Shown here piece by piece: positions 56,015 to 64,000 of a stretch of DNA of 64,000 bases. This DNA is from Mesostigma viride (lineage: Eukaryota > Streptophyta > Mesostigmatophyceae > Mesostigmatales > Mesostigmataceae). The translations under genes and the position numbers were made by a program. The stretch's first letter is position 1; every line of letters begins with the position of its first letter. The notes under the pieces are model-generated. The model was not told the DNA's origin and did no database searches. It saw only the letters and a list, made by a program, of their open reading frames with translations. The stretch covers positions 1-64,000 of the forward strand of contig RPFO01000013.1 of assembly GCA_009746045.1 (NCBI GenBank), written 5' to 3'.

Positions 56015-56619
56015 ATGCCAGATAACCTGTTAGAACGACCCAACAGTGATGCCCACCACATCATCGTAAGCGATTGTAGGACACTTTTTTGCAGTGAATT
56101 GTAGAGCCTTTCTCTTTTTATAATGGTGAATCAAAAGTGGCCAGGCACGCAAATATCAGAATCATATAAATTGTCGGGATCCAAACAACTACCTGGATAG
56201 GTTTAGCTCAATACTGTCCCGAATACCAAGACCAAATTGAAAAAAAAAAACTTTTCGTTCTCATGCAGACCACGTCAACTGAAGGATCACCATTTAACTG
56301 TATTTTCATCTCCGCCCTGCAGCGTTCTAAAGCCCGCAGTCACGAAAGCAGTGATGGCGATAATGGTAGCATGCATCCACATGCTCGGAGATAGAATCAA
56401 AACAGGTAAAATAATCACAAGTGAGAAATTAGCTTGCGCTTTAAGCCCTACAATGCCAGGCCCGCACCCTCGTCAATGCTGGCTGAGGGAACCGGGTAAA
56501 TATGGAGACTGCACCAAAAGTAATACATACCCGCGGCTGCTTCTCTTTGGCAGGAATTTCCAGCATATGTGTTTGTCGTCAAGGCCACCGAGGCTGCTGG
56601 GCGCTACCTAGACACCTGA
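56015..56619 (+). CDS. Probable small membrane protein, three exons, divergent from the phosphatase gene
   Basis: Predicted exons 56015-56065 (ATG, MPDNLLERPNSDAHHII, donor GTAAGC), 56333-56405 (PAVTKAVMAIMVACIHMLGD and RIKT, donor GTAAAA) and 56564-56619 (YVFVVKATEAAGRYLDT, stop TGA), phases matching, 59 residues. A hydrophobic stretch AVMAIMVACIHML could cross a membrane. An alternative acceptor at 56322 gives the wrong phase. The ATG is 111 bases from the phosphatase ATG on the other strand, so the two may share a promoter. I recognise no family; the gene could have further exons. Confidence 0.45.
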
Positions 56620-57720
56620 GGGCAAGGAGACATAGGCTATGCTACGTACCAGCGCATTGCGAGGCACTATAATGCAAAACTAAGGTCTCTACTCATCCCG
56701 TTTTCACGACCGGGAAAGCCACGGTTGCCAATCTAGGCGGCCTCCATATCTTGTTGTGCCAGGGACTGAAAGAGCTAGCACAGCGTAGGTTTGTTTTGCC
56801 AGTGCGCGCTGCGCGCACCATTCAAGCGTGCGGGGAATGTAGATAGAGGACCAGGAGGGCAGTGAGCTAATGCTGCCGTACGTAACCTTGGCTACCTATC
56901 CAGTTTCGGGGAAATGGGTATATTTTTATGATTAGCCAATTTTTTTTTTTTTAGACTAGGTCCACTGCCACATTGCCGCCCGCTGTGCGCATCACCGATC
57001 AGTGATCAACATGCATTCGTGATTCGCCCCTGAGGCCTGATTCGCCTAATCAGGCGGAGCCAATTTTCGGAAGAACCGTCAGGTTCGCCAGAATTGGCGA
57101 AGCTTATAAGGCCGTACACGTGAGAAAACATAGGAATAGGGGATGAAAATCCGTCAATCCATCCATACATACATACATCCATACATACATCCACCGAATT
57201 TGTCCCGAATTTGCAAGCATAAGGGTGAGGTTCTTCCGAAAATTGGCTCCGCCGTAGAGTTTCAACGGGCAAGTTGCAAACACGCACGTTACTTGATAAG
57301 CGCTACTGATTTTTATTTTTTTTAGACTATCGACAAGTTTTGCGGGCTTCGCCCGCGACATTAGAGCTTGTTCTTTTTGTGGCCGGTCCCCGGCCAGGGA
57401 GCCCCGGCTAGGGAGATGTGAGTCACCACGTACCTCCGTCGAGTGCCAAGTGGCACTAGTCCCGCCAAGGAGCGCGCGCTAGCTTTAGAGTTTCGACCAC
57501 AAGATTCACGGAGTTTGGCAAAAGGGTGAAGGAAAAAAATCCGGAATGCTAGAAGGCCTCTGAAGGTTCGAACCCGGTACGTCACGATTGATCGTATGAT
57601 GAGGTGTGCCTTGGCGCCTGAAGTCTACGTAAGCAATTTCATCAGAAGTTGCACAATATGTACATTGCTACAAAGGGACAAACTGCGCAACCGCGCAGTG
57701 GACGGAGCTCGCGAACTACG
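56620..57720. other. Intergenic, with a short inverted-repeat element
   Basis: No gene found. Perfect 25-bp inverted arms at 57053-57077 and 57229-57253 delimit a 201-bp MITE-like unit containing CATACATACATC repeats. GCGGGCTTCGCCCGC hairpin near 57340. GGTTCGAACCC near 57566 resembles a tRNA B box but no tRNA fold fits. Confidence 0.6.
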
Positions 57721-58222
57721 TCTTGCGGAGTTCAACTAGCTCCAGATTGACTGCTACCCCTGCACGGGAGCGCGATGCGCGCGGGGATGAGTGACCTCGC
57801 CGCAGACAGCAGGGAAAAATCGCTTACAGGCGGTGGAGCACAGGAAAATCCACGTGTGAGCTTCCTGCGCGTTTGTAACGGGATATCGCCAACAGAAAGT
57901 TTGCTCCAACAGCCCAAAAGTTTGCGACGGTTATATCTGGAGCTCGCGAACACAGGAAATCGCAGAGTTTTCTAGTAGGAGCCATCTGGGCATACGGACC
58001 TCTGCCAAATGGCTCATCTGGATGTAACGCTTCAGAAACCTCAAAAATGGGCGCGCCGTGGTTTGACCTTTTCGTGATTGGTCGCAACGAAATTTCGCGC
58101 AGCTCATTCGTCAAGCGGACCGTAAGTCGCGCCGCTGAGTGGCTGGAGCCGAAAGCCGTTCGAAAGAGTGTTAGCTAAAATTGTGCCAAGGCTGCGTTTT
58201 ACAAGCTTTAGTATATATGTTG
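57721..58222. repeat. ~500-bp direct repeat, left copy
   Basis: Nearly the same as 61552-62055 (shared CTTGCGGAGTTCAACTAGCT start and GCTTTAGTATATATG end), with small indels. The pair encloses 3.3 kb carrying the Rep genes. No LTR hallmarks (no TG/CA, no polypurine tract). Confidence 0.85.
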
Positions 58223-58241
58223 ATGTGCACATGTCAGTTGG

Positions 58242-58272
58242 CTAAGCTTAGCCGCCTAGCGGCTAAGCTTAG
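58242..58272. repeat. Left hairpin of the Rep element
   Basis: Perfect 14-bp stem (CTAAGCTTAGCCGC and its complement) with loop CTA, 190 bp beyond the Rep stop. The stem core GCCGC..GCGGC with TTAG/CTAA matches the right-hand hairpin. Confidence 0.85.
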
Positions 58273-58461
58273 GTAAGGTTTACGAAAATTTTCAAACTTT
58301 TCATTTAAATTATATTAAAATATTTAAGCGCGACGCACAGACATTTTTCTACCTACAAAGCCAGTGTGTTGTGGCGCCTCAGAAGTCATACAACAAATTC
58401 TGGCGCTGTCACAAGGTCCGGCCGGTGACGTGCACGGCCGGAAATGCGCGGACAATACAAA

Positions 58462-59736
58462 TTAATTTGGCACACGGACAGGTGGAACCTGTTTGGGATT
58501 ATGAAAATAGACTTTCCTCACGTGACCTACTGTCTTGCTGTTGACATCATGCCCATTTAATATTAATGCTGCTGTTACCCTGCTCATGACCATGCCCTGA
58601 ATTCCATTCTTGGGTGCCACCCAGCTCTCGTGTACAACGTAATGGCCGCTGCGGTGCATGTGGAGGAGCAATTCATCGGGCTCAATGTTCTCCCACATCC
58701 GGTTGGCATTCATGTAAGCCACCATCTTCTGCAAAATGTTGGATGGCGACAGGGCGACCTTGCCCTTTGACGTTGCGTGGTACTTCATGAAAATAATGCG
58801 TCCGTCTTCCATCATGGCAGGCGTGTTGCCCACGTCGACGATGACGCGAAAGTCAGCGGCAGGTTTGTGCGCGTCTTTGTTGCAATACCCGAGCATGCCC
58901 AGGTACGTGTGCATGTCCTTTTTTGCCAGCTCAGAAACCATCACCTTGCTACCGGGCGGCACGTGGGGAATCCAACCCAGGGCCTCCTTCAGCGATTTAG
59001 CGACAGGTAAGGATCCGGACGTAAAGATGGTGGCGACGGCTTGGACGTGAAGCTTTCCAGCAGCAGCACCCCGCTCGCACACCGCGAAGCAGCGGCTGGC
59101 GTGTGTATCAAGCCAGTCGTGCACGACCTGCACTTGTTCATCCGTGATGTCGCTGTTGCCAGGCGGGTTTACAGTAATGCTGAAGTCGCGCCAAAGAAAA
59201 ACATGGTTCGCTTTGACCTGGCGGGGTGGGATTGTTTTTTTACCGTCGACAAATTCCGGGCACGGCGCTGCTGGTTCTTCATCGTCATTGTCGGCATTGC
59301 GACGACGACGCGGGCGACGTGCAGCGGCTGCTGGAGGGTCTTGCGCTGGAACACCGGCTGGAGGCACTGGAGGCGGAGCGTTGGCAGCAGGAACCGGGAC
59401 GAGGGCAAGGGACAGGGTTCGCATGTTCTCTTCAAGGATTCTGTTCGTGTGCTGCACTGTCGTGTGTCTTTTCAACCCTCGCATGGAGGAAAAGGTTTTT
59501 TTGCAATACTGACACCCCGCAGAGAAAGGTGGAGGTGCCGCATGACTTGCAGAGGTTCCGGGAGGTGCAGGACTAGCGGACGGGAGGTGCAGGACGGGAG
59601 GTGGTGTCTCCTCCCTGGGCGGGGGCGAACCCTGGCTGATCTCGGCGTCATCTATGAAGTCCTTGTCGCTTTGTGTTTCAATAAACTCCTCCTCGTCTTC
59701 GCTGTCACTGCTGTGCCCCGCTTGATCATCGATCAT
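58462..59736 (-). CDS. Rep-type HUH-superfamily endonuclease with C2H2 zinc finger
   Basis: 424 residues, intact, ATG at 59736. Residues 1-35 acidic (DSEDEEEF, DKDFIDD); a C2H2 finger CQYCKKTFSSMRGLKRH with Cys75, Cys78, His91, His96; basic RRPRRRR at 140-146. The nuclease follows: motif I-like FSITVN (186-191), motif II ERGAAAGKLHVQ with His230-x-Gln232, motif III YLGMLGYCNKD with Tyr284 and Lys287. This is the arrangement of rolling-circle Rep endonucleases (CRESS-DNA virus Reps, replitrons). No Walker A helicase follows in the remaining ~135 residues, unlike viral Reps and like replitron proteins as described. Tyr284 would nick DNA and stay 5'-linked. Its start codon overlaps the upstream stop as ATGA. 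A replitron-like transposase is the best call; an endogenised viral or plasmid Rep is the alternative. Confidence 0.8.
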   Translation of the reverse strand: MIDDQAGHSSDSEDEEEFIETQSDKDFIDDAEISQGSPPPREETPPPVLHLPSASPAPPGTSASHAAPPPFSAGCQYCKKTFSSMRGLKRHTTVQHTNRILEENMRTLSLALVPVPAANAPPPVPPAGVPAQDPPAAAARRPRRRRNADNDDEEPAAPCPEFVDGKKTIPPRQVKANHVFLWRDFSITVNPPGNSDITDEQVQVVHDWLDTHASRCFAVCERGAAAGKLHVQAVATIFTSGSLPVAKSLKEALGWIPHVPPGSKVMVSELAKKDMHTYLGMLGYCNKDAHKPAADFRVIVDVGNTPAMMEDGRIIFMKYHATSKGKVALSPSNILQKMVAYMNANRMWENIEPDELLLHMHRSGHYVVHESWVAPKNGIQGMVMSRVTAALILNGHDVNSKTVGHVRKVYFHNPKQVPPVRVPN

Positions 59737-60176
59737 TGTTGAAGGTAGGTTATTCCCTCCACTGCATCTATAAGCAGGGGCAGCACCTGGTAGAGCTTGT
59801 CGGCCGCCGCCAGGCGTTTGCTTTTGTGATCGTTTTCAAGTCGCTCAACCTCCTCCTGCTCCTGCTTATAACGCTTTTGAATGTTAAACCACCCTCGCCT
59901 CAGCTGTAGGTTGTGCACTTCTGTGGCGATGACTTGTATCTGCGTTTGGGTCTCCTCCATCTTTTTTTTGGCGAGGGCAATCTCCACTAGGATTCCGTCG
60001 TCATCCCGTTGTCTTTTCTTTGTGATACTTTCGAGGGCGCTCTTAGCGCACCTGCCCACATCTACCAGTGAGTCAATTTCATCTTGCGGCGTTCTAGGGG
60101 TTTGGCCCCCAAAGTCCGCCTGCGTGGCCTTGGTGGGCGTGAGGTATTGTGGGTTTTCCTCGTCGTCAGAAGACAT
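59733..60176 (-). CDS. Coiled-coil protein upstream of and overlapping Rep
   Basis: 147 residues from ATG 60176, TGA at 59733-59735. N-terminus acidic with YLTPTKATQADF and TPRTPQDEID; basic KKRQRDDD near 55; then a long heptad-rich helix (LAKKKMEETQTQIQVIATEV, RYKQEQEEVERLENDHKSKR) and a hydrophobic end LLIDAVEGITYLQQ. Likely oligomerises. No family recognised. The Rep ATG uses the last two bases of its final sense context plus the stop (ATGA), so both are probably made from one mRNA, with Rep by termination-reinitiation. Both frames are free of damage. Confidence 0.7.
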   Translation of the reverse strand: MSSDDEENPQYLTPTKATQADFGGQTPRTPQDEIDSLVDVGRCAKSALESITKKRQRDDDGILVEIALAKKKMEETQTQIQVIATEVHNLQLRRGWFNIQKRYKQEQEEVERLENDHKSKRLAAADKLYQVLPLLIDAVEGITYLQQ

Positions 60177-60660
60177 GGTGGCTGTCGGTGTGGCCTGCGG
60201 CTGCGTCGTTTCGGTGGTCTTATCGATTTCGGGTCGTTTCCGTTGGATTTGTGACCGTTGGGGCCGAAGGCCGTTTGTTTTCCGTAGTTCAAACTACAGT
60301 TTGCTTGTTTTGTATTGGTTGTTTGGTGATTTAGTATTTGTACGGACGACCCGAGCCGCTAACTTAGCGGGTTTATCGCGTCCGTTGGATCCATCATCGG
60401 ACGCTCCAGATTGTCGGCGGCTAACGTTTTAACTTTTTTCATTTTGCCTTCGTATATGGACCAAAGAGGTGAGAGGGGAAATGAGTATCAGCGAATCCTA
60501 ATTAAAGGTGGGCACACACACGTGTGGAGGTGACAGGTGAAAGGCTAATAGGGCGCGTTATTAGACCAGGGAAGCCAGTGGACCTGAGTCATGTCGCCGT
60601 GAGGCATAATGGTGAATACCTGGTTACGGCCACCTATCCAGTTTCCCATGCTGTAAAAAA
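60177..60660. other. 5' region of the Rep element with right hairpin
   Basis: Hairpin CCGCTAA/TTAGCGG with a one-base loop at 60356-60370, 180 bases upstream of the coiled-coil ATG; GGCGGCTAACG recurs at 60417. The promoter presumably lies here. The element's exact ends are not resolved. Confidence 0.5.
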
Positions 60661-61384
60661 TTGTAGTTAGGCCAGGTTAGGCCAGGGTTGGGCTAGAGTA
60701 AACCGCTGGCTTCGACAAGCCCAAAACAGGGTCCGGCCGCCCGTAGGCCCCGCCGTGGTCCGCCTTGCGAAGTGCTGGCGCACCCGACCCGTGGGCGCGC
60801 CCGCGGCCTCTCCCGTCGTCCGTCCCCGGTCGCTGGCCCCGCCCGCTGCGCTCTGGTGAATTGTGGCCCGGCACGGACCCACCTGGTCGCCCGCCGGGTA
60901 CGCCACCCGTTTGCCCGCCGCTTTGCGCCCGCAGTCCCGCAGTCCCGCCCGCCACCCCCTCGCGGCCCCGCAAGCCCCAAATGAGGTTAGCCGCCTTGCC
61001 CGGCGTGCCAGCCGGCGCCCACTTACCCATTGCCGCTACTCGCGGTGCCCCTACCGTACGTTTCAGGCCAACGCGCACAGTAGTTCGGGGTAACGTGATC
61101 CTTCGCTGCGCTCTGGATAGTAGGAATCGTGACGTGCTCCTGCGCTGCGCTCCGGAGAGGAGCCCGCTGAAGCAGCCGCTTGCTTCGCTCGCTTATCATT
61201 AGCTCTTCGCGCGTATTAGTGGTCAGTAGTTCCGCCCCTTTTTAGATTGGGCGGGACGTTGGGATGCCTTGAATAGTGCGGGATGACTACTCATTGCCAC
61301 TATAGACTCTCAGCGGTGCACAGTGCTGCCTATGTGCGGTGTGGGATATACAACTAACTAACTAACTAAATTAAAAATTATAAA
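60661..61384. other. GC-rich segment, no gene assigned
   Basis: Long frames on both strands from 60680 to 61200 are Pro/Arg/Gly-rich and look compositional. CTGCGCTGCGCTCYGGA recurs at 61104 and 61144. (AACT)n at 61355-61369 is the tail of the next entry. Confidence 0.5.
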
Positions 61385-61500
61385 ATGGCTCCGTTTGGAG
61401 ATCATGGAGCACGGCGCATTCCTTGCTGGATGGATGGGGGTGGGTGGAGCCGCGAAGCCGAACTACTCTAAGCTAGAGCAGGGTGGAGGGTGCTGGCATT
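61355..61500 (-). mobile_element. LINE 3' end with stem-loop and (GTTA)n tail
   Basis: Minus strand: TTCGGCTTCGCGGCTCCACC, CCATCCATCCAGCAAGG, stem-loop 61385-61405 (CTCC/GGAG, loop AAAC), AATTTTTAATTTAG then GTTAGTTAGTTAG. Confidence 0.6.
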
Positions 61501-61551
61501 GTGGCGGGATGGTTGGAGGCACAAGGACACGCGTAATGACAATAGTAGTTG

Positions 61552-62055
61552 CTTGCGGAGTTCAACTAGCTACAGATTGACTGCTACCCCTGCACGGGAG
61601 CGCGATGCGCGCGGGGATGAGTGACCTCGCCAACCCCGTAGACAGCAGGGGAAAATCGCTTACAGGCGGTGGAGCACAAGAAAATCCACGTGTGAGCTTC
61701 CTGCGCGTTTGTAACGGGACTTCCCCAGCAGAAAGTTTGGTCCAACAGCCCAAAAGTTTGCGACGGTTATATCTGGAGCTCGCGAACACAGGACATCGCA
61801 GAGTTTGGCTCCTGCTGCAATCTGGGCATACGGACCTCTGCCAAATGGCTCATCTGGATGTAACGCACAAAAACCCTCATAATATGGACGCCGTGGTTTG
61901 ACCTTTTCGTGATTGGTCGCAACAAAATTTCGCGCAGCTCATTCGTCAAGCGGACTGTAAGTCGCGCCGCTGAGTGGCTGGAGCCGAAAGCCGTTCGAAA
62001 GAGTGTTAGCTAAAATTGTGCCAAGGCTGCGTTTTACAAGCTTTAGTATATATGC
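61552..62055. repeat. ~500-bp direct repeat, right copy
   Basis: See left copy 57721-58222. Its right end is interrupted by a minus-strand LINE tail at 62056. Confidence 0.85.
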
Positions 62056-62102
62056 TGATTAAACTCGTGCTCCCGTTGGGGAGTCACGGAGCATTGACCC
62101 CG
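62056..62102 (-). mobile_element. LINE 3' terminus (stem-loop and tail)
   Basis: Minus strand: CATCGGGGTCAATGCTC, stem-loop 62066-62088 (CGTG/CACG, CTCCC/GGGAG, loop CAAC), GAGTTTAATCAG. Same arrangement as 19284-19330; the array at 62103-62746 is its expanded 3' UTR repeat. Confidence 0.65.
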
Positions 62103-62746
62103 ATGGATGGATGGATGGATGGATGGATGGATGGATGGATGGATGGATGGATGGATGGATGGATGGATGGATGGATGGATGGATGGATGGATGGATGGAT
62201 GGATGGATGGATGGATGGATGGATGGATGGATGGATGGATGGATGGATGGATGGATGGATGGATGGATGGATGGATGGATGGATGGATGGATGGATGGAT
62301 GGATGGATGGATGGATGGATGGATGGATGGATGGATGGATGGATGGATGGATGGATGGATGGATGGATGGATGGATGGATGGATGGATGGATGGATGGAT
62401 GGATGGATGGATGGATGGATGGATGGATGGATGGATGGATGGATGGATGGATGGATGGATGGATGGATGGATGGATGGATGGATGGATGGATGGATGGAT
62501 GGATGGATGGATGGATGGATGGATGGATGGATGGATGGATGGATGGATGGATGGATGGATGGATGGATGGATGGATGGATGGATGGATGGATGGATGGAT
62601 GGATGGATGGATGGATGGATGGATGGATGGATGGATGGATGGATGGATGGATGGATGGATGGATGGATGGATGGATGGATGGATGGATGGATGGATGGAT
62701 GGATGGATGGATGGATGGATGGATGGATGGATGGATGGATGGATGG
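62103..62746. repeat. Perfect (ATGG)161 microsatellite
   Basis: 644 bp with no interruption visible. Ended on the right by an LTR inserted in the array; the repeat may continue beyond that element, outside the window. Confidence 0.97.
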
Positions 62747-63319
62747 TGTTACGCCGCGGATATCTACCTCCGCCTCTACCTCTAATGGGCCTGATACTAC
62801 CTAAACCAGTCAGGCCTCCTCTACTTAACCCTCTGGCGAAAGACGAACGTGACGGAGCTGATCTCAATGCATTAACGTAAGTGTTACTATAATACGCCAT
62901 ACAACCATTTATCAAAACCCGTTTACTCCAGGAATAGAGGAAGGAAACACAACTACACTGCCGTGACCCAAGCCTATATGTGTTAATTCATTTAACACAC
63001 GCCGAGTGCACACACAAAGGGTAGAACGCGCATAAATGGTCACCAACGGTCCAACACGCTCGGGCCGACATGGCCCTCGCCTACAGATGCACGCTGGTCC
63101 ACTACATCTACTGATGCACGCTGGTCCACTACATTCTACCACAGGATCAGGACCACTAGTAAAGTACGCGGCGCGGCGCCCAACGGCACCCAATGTACCA
63201 CCGTACTGTTACGAGGACAATAATGTCCCGGTAGGAGCCTAAACGTAAACCTAGGGACAACCGAGGCAAAAGACCTAATTTACGTCCGTAACTACAACGA
63301 ATTGTTACGCGACGTAACA
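62747..63319 (-). mobile_element. 3' LTR of a minus-strand LTR element
   Basis: 573 bp. Minus strand starts with a near-continuous palindrome TGTTACG-TCG-CGTAACA (63303-63319) and ends CGGCGTAACA at 62747. The polypurine tract GGGGGGGGAGG (minus strand, 63320-63330) follows on the inside. The 5' LTR is outside the window. Confidence 0.75.
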
Positions 63320-64000
63320 CCTCCCCCCCCACAAAGGTAGGGAGCCCTCTCCCTACGCACAGGGAGGAAAACAAGGGGTAGGAAACCTAATGCACCCAGC
63401 ACACATGACTAACACAGTCAGCAGGCCATCCAAGATACAAGGCACCAATAGTTCACACGGTCTCCACCACCACGCCTGGAGGTGTAGGGTTAGCCAGCAC
63501 CAAGCCGCCTGGTGGTACGGGTTCCCCTAACTGCCTGGAACAAAGTCCTTGCCGGGGGGAAACGGCACTGGGCAGGACACACAGAGTAAACCCATCAGCA
63601 CCAAGGACCAAGAACGACCAGTCAACTGGCCAGAACATGAGGGCGACTCTACATACCGGAGGGACAACACCCTCAGGTCGGGCCTAACCCTTAAATCGTC
63701 ACGGGTCCGTTATAATGGTCCCAGTCGAACTGGGACCATTTAAACGAACCGAGTTTGTGGCAGAACTGGGCGCCGCGCCACTTTGAATTTAACGGTCAAC
63801 TCGACGGATCCTGAAAGCTGGCCACGTGGCCTATCCGCAGCACTTCTCAGACCGTCCATCGGACACTTGGCCAGGGTGCTACGCGCTTGCAAGTCCAGGG
63901 GGGTACCATGGTCGAACGAAGACGACGTGCATAAAAATAATTTTGTCGTGCATGCAATATTCCGGCTATGGCGAAGCAAAAGATGATTGGGGCAGGAGCA
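63320..64000 (-). other. 3' internal region of the last LTR element
   Basis: Hairpin GTAGGGAG/CTCCCTAC at 63337-63356 next to the polypurine tract, and another perfect hairpin (12-bp arms AATGGTCCCAGT, loop CGA) at 63714-63740. Frames such as 63453-63638 on the minus strand are not recognisable as pol. No gene assigned. Confidence 0.55.

Noticed and set aside
57335-57360. Bacterial-type terminator (GCGGGC TTC GCCCGC hairpin)
   Set aside because: No T-run and the context is eukaryotic.
57440-57600. tRNA or SINE at GGTTCGAACCC
   Set aside because: B-box match only; no cloverleaf, and no other copy in the window.
60677-61202. GC-rich overlapping frames of 133-145 residues
   Set aside because: Pro/Arg/Gly composition on both strands suggests base composition, not coding.
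57721-62055. LTR retrotransposon made of the ~500-bp direct repeats
   Set aside because: No TG/CA ends, primer site, polypurine tract, target duplication or RT between them.
62016-62915. MDGW/IHPS frames
   Set aside because: Translation of perfect (ATGG)n.

Overview
The window looks like nuclear DNA from a transposon-dense eukaryote, most likely an alga, and I lean towards the green lineage. Three things support this. One spliced gene encodes the membrane-anchored dual-specificity phosphatase type found in green plants and algae. The main LTR element is a Ty3/gypsy chromovirus. A TGTAA motif, the green-algal poly(A) signal, lies about 40 bases after the stop of the one large intronless host-like gene. 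Lineage is an inference and no species can be named. There are no operons, rRNA genes or convincing tRNA genes.

Layout. 1-1093: end of a plus-strand LTR element with its 3' LTR. 1268-15283: a (TGCAA)n microsatellite split by a minus-strand Ty3/gypsy chromovirus (1671-15091, duplicated target AATGC), itself split by a very young plus-strand Ty1/copia-like element (5348-10270, duplicated target CGTCC, LTRs that appear identical). 15284-16383: LINE 3' end and repeat debris. 16384-18318: intact 644-residue beta-helix gene. 18383-20216: LINE tail and a 1.3 kb chain of tetranucleotide repeats. 20217-30909: a decayed LINE (ORF1, endonuclease, reverse transcriptase) carrying a gag-only LTR retrotransposon in ORF1 (21391-27566, duplicated target GCAGC). 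30910-35319: a rearranged LTR element with flipped segments. 35320-39720: a minus-strand LINE endonuclease region containing the first of two ORF1-only LINE derivatives. 39721-40342: two large near-perfect palindromes. 40343-45635: decayed element genes and a tandem pair of an unclassified transposon.

45817-56619 is host territory. A seven-exon phosphatase gene on the minus strand was assembled by hand from splice sites, and a likely three-exon small membrane-protein gene diverges from its 5' end. The phosphatase introns hold minisatellites, a purine tract, a LINE fragment and decayed copies of the gene's own exon edges. 57721-62055: two ~500-bp direct repeats enclose a two-gene element, a coiled-coil protein and a Rep-type (HUH-superfamily) endonuclease whose reading frames overlap as ATGA, with hairpins at both sides. 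62103-62746: perfect (ATGG)161. 62747-64000: 3' end of another minus-strand LTR element.

Two patterns cross the window. Five different LTR elements share a 3' module of hairpin, polypurine tract, and an LTR that begins with an inverted repeat of its own terminus. Nine LINE 3' ends share a stem-loop, usually with a CAAC loop and compensatory stem changes, next to AT-rich or microsatellite tails.
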